The notes beneath the pieces are model-generated. The model had not been told where the DNA came from, did no database searches, and saw nothing but the letters and a program-made list of their open reading frames with translations. This document shows, piece after piece, positions 9,081 to 16,423 of a DNA stretch of 64,000 nucleotides. The position numbers and the translations under genes are program-made. Where the stretch lies: assembly GCA_900473205.1 (NCBI GenBank), contig UCLB01000035.1, positions 8,543-72,542 on the forward strand, given 5' to 3'. The stretch is from Hyphomicrobiales bacterium. GTDB lineage: Bacteria; Pseudomonadota; Alphaproteobacteria; Rhizobiales; Rhizobiaceae. How positions within the stretch are numbered: position 1 is the first letter of the stretch; each line of letters opens with the position of its first letter.

Positions 9081-9110
9081 CTATCTACACAAATTTGTGG
9101 GGATAGTCAA
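9081..9110 (-). promoter_or_regulatory. leftward early promoter with embedded repressor operator
   Basis: On the minus strand: TTGACT (-35, 9105-9110), a 17-bp spacer and TAGATA (-10, 9082-9087). The spacer contains the palindrome CACAAATTTGTG (9088-9099). The outer CTATC/GATAG arms (9081-9085, 9102-9106) share the same dyad centre, giving a 26-bp imperfect operator that covers the whole promoter. It would drive the operon leading to integrase. The same ACAAATTTGT core recurs at 9770-9779, on the other side of the repressor gene. Confidence 0.7.
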
Positions 9111-9140
9111 TAGGAATAGCTGGCCACCATCCTGCTATGA

Positions 9141-9743
9141 CTAAACCACCCGCTCGGAAAGGACGATCACATGAATTGCTTCAACGTTATCGACCACAAG
9201 CGGGCCGCCATCGTATCGAGTGACACTGGCCTTCTTGCCTTCCAGCGAATCGAACGTGCCAATCCAGCCCATGCCGCCAGCGTGCACAATGACGTCGTCG
9301 CCCTGTTGCGGCCAGCGGGATGGGTCCAACCAGATCTTGGTACCGACTCGAAAGACCGGTTCCATGATCTTTGTGTCAACGATCAACGTATAACGACCCT
9401 CGGGGATGCGCTTGCGACCGTCGTTGATGGGCTGAAACTTCCACTTGCCTTCTTTGCGATCCGACATCGTGCCGTAGACGCGGGCGGTGACGTAAGCCGA
9501 GAGCTTGTTGGGGTTATCAACCTGGGCAGCTTGCTGCGCAAGCTCAGCGACAACGCTCTCGTCGACACCGAGGAACGCTGCAATGCTCGGATACATCGCA
9601 GGGCGAGGGACGACGCCACGCTTCCAGCTGCTGTAGGTCTGCTGCTTCACGTCAAGGGCTTCGTACGCCTGCTTGTCTTTGAATTCCCGCTTCTTCTGTT
9701 CAGCGACAATCATCTGGCTTAGGCGCGACTTCTTCTCAGGCAT
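9141..9743 (-). CDS. prophage repressor (HTH plus S24/LexA-like fold, catalytically degenerate)
   Basis: 200 residues. The N-terminal part (about 8-65) has a Cro/CI-type helix-turn-helix (KQAYEALDVKQQTYSSWKRG). The C-terminal part (about 115-195) has the beta-rich LexA/S24 fold pattern (GRYTLIVDTKIMEPVFRVGT, GDDVIVHAGG). The usual G-D-S-M serine reads T-K-I-M and the usual Lys region (TVKRL) reads SVTRY, so the autoproteolytic Ser-Lys pair appears absent. It sits between two ACAAATTTGT operators, so it very likely controls both early promoters. Confidence 0.8.
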   Translation of the reverse strand: MPEKKSRLSQMIVAEQKKREFKDKQAYEALDVKQQTYSSWKRGVVPRPAMYPSIAAFLGVDESVVAELAQQAAQVDNPNKLSAYVTARVYGTMSDRKEGKWKFQPINDGRKRIPEGRYTLIVDTKIMEPVFRVGTKIWLDPSRWPQQGDDVIVHAGGMGWIGTFDSLEGKKASVTRYDGGPLVVDNVEAIHVIVLSERVV

Positions 9744-9766
9744 CCAACCTCACAACGGACAAAACC

Positions 9767-9795
9767 TTGACAAATTTGTAAAAAGAGTTTAGTTT
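9767..9795 (+). promoter_or_regulatory. rightward early promoter with repressor operator
   Basis: TTGACA (9767-9772), a 17-bp spacer and TAGTTT (9790-9795). The operator core ACAAATTTGT (9770-9779) overlaps the -35 box. It matches the operator of the leftward promoter, forming a lambda-like two-operator switch around the repressor gene. The first rightward gene starts at 9863. Confidence 0.6.
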
Positions 9796-9862
9796 CACAA
9801 TCCAGCCGACTTGTCAACCGCAAGCCGGTCACCACCCAGAAGACACCACACGAGGAGACTAC

Positions 9863-10690
9863 ATGACCGGTGCTGTCGGTACTAGATCTGACTTCTATGT
9901 CTATGTTTGGCGCCGACCGAGCGGCGAGCCATTTTACATAGGAAGAGGGTGCGGTCGGCGTGCCAAATCAACTCAGCGTCGCAACACTGTCTTCAAAAAC
10001 ATAGTCGCCAAGATACGCGCTACGGGAACCGATCCTAAAGTTGAGCGCATAGTCGAGGGACTCACGGAAAGGGAAGCTTTTGACCTTGAGGTCGAACTAA
10101 TTGCCGAATATCGCCTCATGAAAGACGGTGGAACTTTGTCAAACCTGACCTATGGTGGCGAAGGAGCGTCTAGCTTTACTCAGGAATCTAGAGCGAAGAT
10201 ATCTGGCTTTCTGCGTGCCGCTCACCCTAAGGCAGAATTCAAAGGGGTGTGTAAGCACTTAAAGAACGGGAAGTGGGTATCCAAGATATTCTTGGATGGG
10301 AAGGTGAAGAACCTAGGCTCATTCTCGACACCAAAAGACGCGGCCCGCGCATATGATATAGCGGCTGTTGAGGCGTGGGGTATAGGAAAATGCTACCTTA
10401 ACTTCCCAGAAGAGATCAACGAACCAGCCCCAGTCGGAGGCAGCCCCTCCAAGGCCCAGCGCATGCGGGGCCAAAAAAGCGGCAAGTTTAAGGGCGTCAG
10501 TCCCATTAAGCGTTCGGGAAAGTGGTTAGCTCAAATCCGAATTGACGGGAGACTAATGCACCTCGGCATCTTCGATGAAGCTGAGGATGCAGCTCGCGCT
10601 TACGATGTAGCCGCCTCGGCTGCGTGGGGTTCAGACTGCTACCTGAATTTTACGAAAGGAAGGCAAGGCGACCACCAGACATACATGTAG
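9863..10690 (+). CDS. GIY-YIG endonuclease with two AP2 DNA-binding domains
   Basis: 275 residues. The N-terminus is GIY-YIG-like (YVYVW at 12-16, FYIGRG at 24-29, then a conserved Glu in EAFDLEVELIAEY). A NUMOD3-like segment (FTQESRAKIS) follows. Two AP2/ERF-type domains come next: one from FKGVCKHLKNGKW, one from FKGVSPIKRSGKW, each ending in DAARAYD and YLNF. The ribosome site is GAGGAG. The combination is typical of homing endonucleases that spread in phage genomes. It is the first gene after the rightward promoter and is freestanding, with no intron or intein visible. Confidence 0.8.
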   Translation: MTGAVGTRSDFYVYVWRRPSGEPFYIGRGCGRRAKSTQRRNTVFKNIVAKIRATGTDPKVERIVEGLTEREAFDLEVELIAEYRLMKDGGTLSNLTYGGEGASSFTQESRAKISGFLRAAHPKAEFKGVCKHLKNGKWVSKIFLDGKVKNLGSFSTPKDAARAYDIAAVEAWGIGKCYLNFPEEINEPAPVGGSPSKAQRMRGQKSGKFKGVSPIKRSGKWLAQIRIDGRLMHLGIFDEAEDAARAYDVAASAAWGSDCYLNFTKGRQGDHQTYM

Positions 10691-10736
10691 CGAAATTTCA
10701 CCAGCACCAAGAATGCCACCACGAAGAGGAGATCAG

Positions 10737-11195
10737 ATGACCAAGATCAACACAAAGATGATGGCTGACATGCATGCCCGAAGACTCGCCGGTGAGACGC
10801 CCGAGATCATCGCGGCTGCCCACGGCCTAAAGATAATGACAGTCTACCAGCACCTACGCCGCACTTATGGCTTGTCTGCAAGATTGCCAGGACCGGCCAA
10901 CGACAACAACTCGAACCGCACGACACACATGGCAGCCCGCAACGGCGGCTGCTCCACCCTGTCTGGCCTCATGCCAGTTTCTCTGCCGCGCGTCGTCACT
11001 GCGGCCAACGACAACGATGCCGACCTGCAGGCTGGTCTTGCTGTCAACGAGTATGGCCTTGCAGCCGTTGCTGCGTGGGTCACGCACGTCTACGTCTGCA
11101 TTCAGGCTAGCGCGTGGATCCTGCTGGCCTTTGGCTGCATCGTCGCACCGGTCGGAATCATCCACGGCTTTGGCGTTTGGCTGGGGGCATTTTGA
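10737..11195 (+). CDS. HTH protein with C-terminal transmembrane segments
   Basis: 152 residues from the ATG at 10737 (AGAGGAG upstream). The N-terminal 45 residues are helical with a helix-turn-helix pattern (AAHGLKIMTVYQHLRRTYG). Two ANDN motifs follow (10896-10907, 11005-11016) in an otherwise disordered Asn/Thr-rich linker. The C-terminal 45 residues are hydrophobic with one or two membrane helices. A DNA-binding head on a membrane tail is odd for a phage early gene. Its stop overlaps the next start (ATGA-type). Function unknown. Confidence 0.55.
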   Translation: MTKINTKMMADMHARRLAGETPEIIAAAHGLKIMTVYQHLRRTYGLSARLPGPANDNNSNRTTHMAARNGGCSTLSGLMPVSLPRVVTAANDNDADLQAGLAVNEYGLAAVAAWVTHVYVCIQASAWILLAFGCIVAPVGIIHGFGVWLGAF

Positions 11196-11677
11196 TGTCC
11201 TCGCCCTGGTACACCGAATCCACCACGCCACCCATCGACTACGTGCCGGTCACACCAACGCCGCGCAAGTATGTCCTTCGCGGATTGTCTCGTGCTGGCG
11301 TCCATGTCGTTCAAATCCTGCATAGCAAGGTCAAGTCCTTCAACGACCCTCTCATCGACGCTTACGACCGATATCGGCCAAAACTGCAGGACCGCGCCAC
11401 CGACATAATCATGGAAAAGAGCGACGCGCTCCTCTTCATGAGCAAGCGCACGTCGGTCAAGCAGGTCGACAAGGGCTTTGGCAAAAAGGAAGCCAAGGCC
11501 GAGGGGATGTCAGGCTCAGAGCGCGTCATCTACACCGATGAGCGCGCAGGATTCTTGGCAAAGAACCGCCTCAACATGCCGCCATCGATTCCATTCAAAA
11601 AGGGCAAGGGTTTCGCTGAACTCTCGAAATACTTCTACACGGCGCACGCGCCTGTCGAGGAAGAGGTGGCGGCATGA
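11195..11677 (+). pseudogene. Sak4-like AAA/RecA recombination ATPase, 5' truncated
   Basis: 160 residues. From about residue 36 (GVHVVQILHSKVKSFNDP, then DAYDRYRPKLQDRA, GSERVIYTDERAGFLAKNR) the protein matches the C-terminal third of phage single-strand annealing-associated AAA ATPases as I know them. The N-terminal two thirds, with Walker A and Walker B, are missing. The first 35 residues (MSSPWYTESTTPPIDYV...) are unrelated and probably the start of another gene, joined by deletion. The frame is open and translationally coupled to both neighbours, so a protein may be made, but it cannot bind ATP as the family does. Confidence 0.65.
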
Positions 11678-11895
11678 AATTCAACTGCAGACCCTCAGAA
11701 GATGAAAGACGCCAACAAGAGCGCGATAGGTTCTGTGTTTGGCATCGATGGTTCGCATGGTTTCCGGTCAGCGTCGGCAGCAATGATTGCCGTTGGCTCG
11801 AAGCAGTCGAACGGCGTGCCGAAGGCGTGCACCGTGCTGGGCTGATTTTCGAATTCACTCCGTACGGTTTCACTTACCGTCCAATTACCAACTAA
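11674..11895 (+). CDS. small Trp-rich phage protein
   Basis: 73 residues, overlapping the preceding gene by 4 bp (ATGA). Contains FCVWHRWFAWFPVSVG and a C-terminal FTPYGFTYRP. I recall similar short Trp-rich proteins in the replication modules of other rhizobial phages, always without known function. Confidence 0.55.
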   Translation: MKFNCRPSEDERRQQERDRFCVWHRWFAWFPVSVGSNDCRWLEAVERRAEGVHRAGLIFEFTPYGFTYRPITN

Positions 11896-11920
11896 CCACT
11901 ACACCACAAGGAGACTACGC

Positions 11921-12100
11921 ATGGCAGGACTTGGTCAAAGATTTGATGCGACCGCACACGACACCACTCAGAACGATTATGCTGAACTTCCAAACGGCAT
12001 TTACAAGCTGGAAATCGAGACATCTGACGTCGGCCCGACGAAGGCAGGCAACGGCACTATCCTGAAAACCACGATGCTTGTCATCGAGCCGGAAGCGCTA
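11921..12100 (+). pseudogene. DUF669 family gene, 5' portion (codons 1-60)
   Basis: Starts MAGLGQRFDATAHDT and reads as a normal phage DUF669 protein (a putative single-strand binding or recombination partner) up to EPEAL at codon 60, ending at 12100. After that the plus-strand frame continues to 12295 with unrelated sequence. The missing C-terminal 125 codons are present immediately downstream but on the minus strand (12120-12497). Joining the two restores EAL-KGRKLF and a 185-residue protein, a usual family length. Confidence 0.85.
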
Positions 12101-12119
12101 ACGGCCCGCAGTGGTGTGG

Positions 12120-12497
12120 TTACTTGCTACCCCAAGGCCGGCGTGTCGTACCGGCAGCCGCAGCGGCAGGCTTGTTGTCATTGCTGGCGGCAGTGCGGCG
12201 GTTGTCGTTGGCAGCGGCTGGCTGTGGCGCAGGCTGGCTGGCGTCGATTTCAGGTGCCGGAACATTGCCTTCGTCTTCATAGAAGTAGCGCTTGATTTCA
12301 GCGCGTGCGGCATAGCCATTCTGAGCCTTGCCCAGACCGATCTTCGCAGTGAAGGCCAGGAAGTGAAGCTCTTCACTGTCCTCGACCGCGTTGACGCCGA
12401 TTGCGCGGCAAAGGCTTGCGAACTGCTTCTGCCCGATTTCCTGCGCCTGAGGATTGGAGTTTTCGAGATTGTACGTCGTGAAAAGCTTGCGACCCTT
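12120..12497 (-). pseudogene. DUF669 family gene, inverted 3' portion (125 codons plus stop)
   Basis: Read on the minus strand from 12497: KGRKLFTTYNLENSNPQAQE, then LCRAIGV, FTAKIGLGKAQNGY, EIKRYFYEDEG and a Pro/Ala/Asn-rich tail with two NDN motifs, ending TAA at 12120-12122. It is open from its first codon but has no start of its own. It is the exact complement of what the plus-strand gene lacks. The inverted block lies between about 12101 and 12497; the nuclease stop codon at the right border stays intact in either orientation. Confidence 0.85.
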
Positions 12498-12988
12498 TAC
12501 TGCTGCTTGGTGTTGTCGTTGTCAGCCAGCCATTGCCGCACCAGTGTCACCGCCTTGCTTGCCGCCTCACCTGTGGACGTGAACCGCACTACCTCGACTG
12601 GATGACCAAGCTTGGCCAGCGAAGCGTGGCGCTCAACCTGCGACGGAGACAGCCGCCCTTTGCCGACCTTGTTCTCGATCATCCGCAGCCCGCCGCCCTT
12701 GAGATAAATCCGGAGGTCAGCTTCGCCTGGGGTCATGCCTGTAGCGATAGCGTCGGCTTGGGCACGTGGTCCGCGCTTGGCGCTGTTCATGTCGCCAGCC
12801 AACAGGAACTGCCTGCCAAACTCTGGCAAGGCTCGCAGCGCGCGCACTTGGGCAGCCTGACCATCGCTTTCCTTGATGGGGGCATCTGTGACTTTCACGG
12901 TACCTTTGGCCGATGTGCGGATAACGACACGCTTGCCGTTGATGCGTGTCGTCTGGCTGGTGGCTTTGCGCGACTGGTTGGATTGCAT
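12497..12988 (-). CDS. VRR-NUC type nuclease
   Basis: 163 residues with a GGAGGG ribosome site. The C-terminal half (about 68-150) has the VRR-NUC pattern: PGEADLRIYL with the metal-binding Asp, RMIENKVGKG with E-x-K, then RLSPSQVERH. These small nucleases accompany phage recombination and replication modules and are thought to cut branched DNA. The C-terminus is LADNDNTKQQ, a variant of the recurring NDN motif. It faces the DUF669 gene, and its stop codon forms the right border of the inversion. Confidence 0.8.
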   Translation of the reverse strand: MQSNQSRKATSQTTRINGKRVVIRTSAKGTVKVTDAPIKESDGQAAQVRALRALPEFGRQFLLAGDMNSAKRGPRAQADAIATGMTPGEADLRIYLKGGGLRMIENKVGKGRLSPSQVERHASLAKLGHPVEVVRFTSTGEAASKAVTLVRQWLADNDNTKQQ

Positions 12989-13113
12989 GTGTGTTACCCT
13001 CCGTTTGGTCTCAGAGGTATTTTAGGTTTTTCCTTGGAAAATGCCGTGAGGTGATATGAAATTAATTTTGGGTACAGCGAAAAAGGCCGGCTGTTGCCTA
13101 CCTTGCATGGGTT

Positions 13114-13260
13114 TCAACGCACGAGGCGTTTCATCATCTTATCAATCACCGCGGCATCGCCGCCGAAGCGATCGAGAAGCTGTATGGCCTTGGGCAAACT
13201 CAGGGCGTAGACCTCCTGAAGCTGTTCGACGGTGTACTGCTTGCTCGCGGCTCGGCTCAT
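13114..13260 (-). CDS. 48-residue phage protein
   Basis: ATG at 13258-13260 after AAAGGAG. The short, mostly helical product contains QYTVEQLQEVYALSLPKAIQ and ends DKMMKRLVR. The ribosome site and composition support it; function unknown, possibly a small regulator. Confidence 0.5.
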   Translation of the reverse strand: MSRAASKQYTVEQLQEVYALSLPKAIQLLDRFGGDAAVIDKMMKRLVR

Positions 13261-13597
13261 TTTGAATTCTCCTTTGAGCCGGTAATGCGATCGGCACCTT
13301 ATGGGTTCCAGTTTTAGGTTGTATCGCGGTTGCCCGTCTGCCCGATGCACGGTGCCCGAATAAATCTCTTCATCAACCGTGCGGCCAGCACACCGCCCTG
13401 CACGGTTGCACGAGTGGGGGTATATATAAATATATACTCCCCTAAACGTGCAAGAACCGGGCAGAGCTGTGCAGGTGTGAACGCCCAGCAAGTGCACAGA
13501 TAATGCACGGATAAAATTTCGCTATCCGTGCGGTATTTAAAGTTGAAAATCATAGTGAAAACTGGTTGTGTTTAATACCACTGATCAGGGGGATTCT
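13261..13597. promoter_or_regulatory. repeat- and palindrome-rich region upstream of the SIR2 gene
   Basis: No gene. Holds about nine TGCAC/GTGCA-type words in both orientations between 13346 and 13533 (for example TGCACGG at 13346, 13399 and 13504, and CCGTGC at 13377 and 13526). An AT-rich palindrome GGGG-TATATATA / TATATA-CTCCCC lies at 13416-13442. A perfect inverted repeat GCACGGATA-9 nt-TATCCGTGC lies at 13505-13531. The arrangement suggests an operator array or iteron-like site controlling the SIR2 gene, or an origin. Confidence 0.5.
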
Positions 13598-14896
13598 GTG
13601 AGCGAATATTTTGAAATTGCGTATGCGGCAGCCTCAAACCGGCTTTGCCTTTTTACTGGAACGGGTTTCTCTAAGGCTGTCAGCGGGAACACGGCTCCTA
13701 GTTGGCAAGGCTTGCTTGAAACGATCTGCGACGATTGTATCGAAACCAAAAATTTTAAAGAGACACTTTTCTCCGAGGAAAATCCTACGGGTCTCCGGCT
13801 TGAGGAAGCTGCACAAGTTATAGCTCTTGAACTGACGCGCAACGGTATCAACCTGCACGAAGAGGTAGCCAAGCAGATTGATAAACTCAAACTTGGAGGA
13901 AACTATAAGGAGACCAAAAAATTTCTTTCAGAGAGAGCTCTTAGGATTGTCACTACAAATTACGACAAACTTTTGGAGGAGCTGGTAGGAGACGATTGCG
14001 TTTCTCTCTGCCCTGGCCGACCAATTCCGCGGTCAGAAGCAAGGACGAAAGTTTACCACGTGCACGGCTCTATCGACGTGGCCAACAAAATGGTCATAAC
14101 GGCCGACGACTACTTTAACTTCATGCATTCCGAGAGTTATTTTTCACGAAAATTGAGCACGCTGCTGCATGAAAACACGGTCGTAATCCTCGGATACTCT
14201 CTGGGTGATACAAATCTAAAGGCTATACTTAACGAGTACAGAGGCTTTGTTAGAAGCCACGCGGTGAGCAACAGTGTATTTCTCGTCTCTAGATCCTCTG
14301 TCGATCAGAAGGTGGCGGACTACTATTCCAGCACATACGGCATAAGAGTAATTTCAAATACTGAAATTGAAGAGTTTTTCGAAAAGGTAGGCGACCAGAA
14401 GAGCGATGTAAATTCAGTTAAGACCGCTTCAAAAAACATAAAAAAAGTGTTGAACGAGGGCAGAGAATTCAAAAAAGAATACATTGAGATAGAAAATTCT
14501 TTTTACGAAATTTTATCATCAATATTCGGTAGCGGTCACAATTTGAAGGAAGACCGCGTCGAGAAATTAATCGCAAAAGTGATTGCGACGAAAACCGAAC
14601 TTCTCGGCAAAAGTGGTGCGTGGGAGCAGTATGTCCATCTTGCTTCGTGGCTGACTTACTTAGGTAGCCTCATTGATGTAAGAGATACCGCCATTGAGGC
14701 CGGTTATCTAACTTCGGTCAAATTCTCTATGGAGCACATGACTAGCACACGTGCGCTGGGTTATTCTTGGCACGCCTATGGTGTGTGGAATTCCAGGTGG
14801 TCGGCGTTGACAGCTGATAATCGCGCACTTGTTTCTGCATACATAAAACAAAAATCCACAGACAAAGATGCTCTGAATGTAACATCTCGCGGGTGA
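13598..14896 (+). CDS. SIR2-like domain protein, probable phage-defence cargo
   Basis: 432 residues from a GTG at 13598, chosen because AGGGGGA lies 6 nt upstream; a GTG at 13568 is the alternative. Residues 1-250 form a SIR2-like NAD-binding domain: FTGTGFSKAV, TTNYDKLLEE, VYHVHGSID with the likely catalytic His, and VILGYSLGDTN. The rest is helical with no named domain. Such proteins degrade NAD in several abortive-infection systems. The gene is clearly more AT-rich than its surroundings, stands alone on the plus strand among minus-strand genes, and looks like a recent cargo insertion. Activity as a defence gene is inferred. Confidence 0.75.
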   Translation: MSEYFEIAYAAASNRLCLFTGTGFSKAVSGNTAPSWQGLLETICDDCIETKNFKETLFSEENPTGLRLEEAAQVIALELTRNGINLHEEVAKQIDKLKLGGNYKETKKFLSERALRIVTTNYDKLLEELVGDDCVSLCPGRPIPRSEARTKVYHVHGSIDVANKMVITADDYFNFMHSESYFSRKLSTLLHENTVVILGYSLGDTNLKAILNEYRGFVRSHAVSNSVFLVSRSSVDQKVADYYSSTYGIRVISNTEIEEFFEKVGDQKSDVNSVKTASKNIKKVLNEGREFKKEYIEIENSFYEILSSIFGSGHNLKEDRVEKLIAKVIATKTELLGKSGAWEQYVHLASWLTYLGSLIDVRDTAIEAGYLTSVKFSMEHMTSTRALGYSWHAYGVWNSRWSALTADNRALVSAYIKQKSTDKDALNVTSRG

Positions 14897-15010
14897 TCAA
14901 AGCTTAAAAAAAGGCCGGGGCGAAACCGCACCGACCTTCCTGTCGCTTGTCATCTTCTGCCAGTACATCCGTGGACAGTGCACAAGCGGTGACGCCGCCA
15001 ATGGGTGGAA

Positions 15011-15433
15011 TCAGCGCGACAATCCCCTTTGCCCCAAGGCTCGTTCAATCAGGCTAGCTTGACTTACCAGTCCCCGTTTCCGAAGTTCTTTTACAAAGAC
15101 ATACCAAGGAGGGATGTTGCTGCTGTATGGGTTCGCATCCGCACCAGCGTACATACCCCCACCAGGTCCTCCATAAAGTCCTCCGCCCGGGCCTCCGTAT
15201 AATCCGCCGCCAGGACCGCCGTATAGACCACCTCCAGGCCCTGCATACAGCCCGCCACCCGGACCTGCGTAAAGACCTCCTCCAGGTCCCGCATACATGC
15301 CTCCACCCACGCCAGCATAGAGGCCGCCTCCAACGCCGGCGTAAGCGCCGCCGCCAACACCCTGATATAATCCTCCGCCGACGCCCTTATACCGACCGCC
15401 ACCGACACCCGCATACTGGTTTCTAGGCCACAT
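15011..15433 (-). CDS. Gly/Tyr tandem-repeat protein (GGGxYxGP repeats)
   Basis: 140 residues. After MWPRNQYAGV come 11 uninterrupted 8-residue units (residues 11-98) of consensus GGG-L-Y-A-G-P/V. A non-repeat tail with SSNIPPWYVFVKELRKRG and a basic C-terminus follows. There is no signal peptide. The repeat would form a regular beta-type or extended structure with Tyr at every eighth position. Its ATG directly abuts the stop of the RhuM-like gene (TAA-ATG), so the two are co-translated. I know such repeats only from uncharacterised bacterial proteins; function unknown. Confidence 0.7.
   Translation of the reverse strand: MWPRNQYAGVGGGRYKGVGGGLYQGVGGGAYAGVGGGLYAGVGGGMYAGPGGGLYAGPGGGLYAGPGGGLYGGPGGGLYGGPGGGLYGGPGGGMYAGADANPYSSNIPPWYVFVKELRKRGLVSQASLIERALGQRGLSR
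15140..15403. repeat. 24-bp tandem repeat, 11 copies
   Basis: In-frame coding repeat giving the GGGxYxGP/V units. Copies differ mainly at the third and eighth residues: the copies at the protein's N-terminal end have V and those at the C-terminal end have P. This suggests growth by unequal duplication of blocks and possible length variation between strains. Confidence 0.85.
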
Positions 15434-16423
15434 TTATATTCTCCCCTGCATATTGTGGTTAGAAGCCTTGAACAACTCGAACTGAGCCTTGGCGTGTGCA
15501 TCCGCTGTTGCCTTTTGGGGTATGCCTTTGTACCCGGGAAACACCGGAAACTCGTGCATCTCGACCAAGTCTGTTAGCTTGTCCAGAAGCCGCTGCATCG
15601 ATACCTGCTTGCCTTGCATAGCCATTCCCTCAGCGTAAAGGAGCCAAGACTCCCCAATGAGCTCCATTTTACGTAACTCTTCCGGCGTGCAGTAGTTCTT
15701 CGCGACGGTGACGTCTTTGGATGTAGGCTTCTGATTGCCTAGACCCACCAAGCCCATGTTGGGTTTGCTCGCATCCGCACGGTTCAACAGTATCTGCGAT
15801 GCAGTTAACTCGGACGCCGCAAAATGAAAAACGTTCTGGCTGTCAGCAAAAAATCTTCTCGCAGCCGGGTCGTCTTTATCGTAGTCGATCGAGCATTGCG
15901 CGAACGTCTCACGAACCTGAGTGTAGAGGTTCTTTTCCGAAGTTCGGATCGCACGCACTTCTTGGGCCAATTTGAGTAGCGCGGCTGGATCGCTATTAAG
16001 CCTCTTGCCATTTAGTGCGTAGCCGTCTTGGATGTAGCCCTTGAGGACGGTAGACGCCCATTTACGGAACTCGGTTGCTCGTTTGGAATTCGCCTTGTAG
16101 CCAACAGCCAAAATCGCGTCGAGACTATAGTGCTTTGTCAGGTAGGATTTCCCATCTGAAGCAGTTCGTGCAAATTTTGCACATACTGAATTTTGGTCAA
16201 GCTCGCCGTCTTCGAAGATGTTTTTCAGATGCTTCGTGATCACCGATCGCTCGACGCCAAAAAGGTAAGCAATCTGCTCTTGCGTCGCCCAGACTGTCTC
16301 TTGCTCCAGATCAATCGGAAGCGACACCTCGCTGGTGCCCACCTTGTAATTGGCTAGGGCGTCGTAGGCACTTTTGGCTACCCCTGTGACTTTCGATAGT
16401 ACTGACTTGATAATGCTTGCCAT
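15434..16423 (-). CDS. RhuM-family protein
   Basis: 329 residues resembling RhuM-type proteins (DNA-binding-like N-terminus): WATQEQIAYLFGVERSVITKHLKN, then RKWASTVLKGYIQDGYALN and a C-terminal helical region. RhuM homologues occur on islands and phages and are often called virulence proteins, but their biochemical role is not established. The stop abuts the start of the GGGxYxGP protein gene. An inverted repeat around the start (TTCGATC / GATCGAA near 16425-16453) may be its own operator. Toxin, regulator or defence component are all possible. Confidence 0.7.
   Translation of the reverse strand: MASIIKSVLSKVTGVAKSAYDALANYKVGTSEVSLPIDLEQETVWATQEQIAYLFGVERSVITKHLKNIFEDGELDQNSVCAKFARTASDGKSYLTKHYSLDAILAVGYKANSKRATEFRKWASTVLKGYIQDGYALNGKRLNSDPAALLKLAQEVRAIRTSEKNLYTQVRETFAQCSIDYDKDDPAARRFFADSQNVFHFAASELTASQILLNRADASKPNMGLVGLGNQKPTSKDVTVAKNYCTPEELRKMELIGESWLLYAEGMAMQGKQVSMQRLLDKLTDLVEMHEFPVFPGYKGIPQKATADAHAKAQFELFKASNHNMQGRI

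Noticed and set aside
12098-12376. 92-codon minus-strand frame over the inverted DUF669 segment
   Set aside because: It is in the wrong frame; the DUF669 tail is read in a different minus-strand frame (12497 to 12120).
15140-15403. Regular 24-bp repeats that could be taken for a CRISPR array
   Set aside because: The units are contiguous with no spacers and encode in-frame GGGxYxGP peptides.
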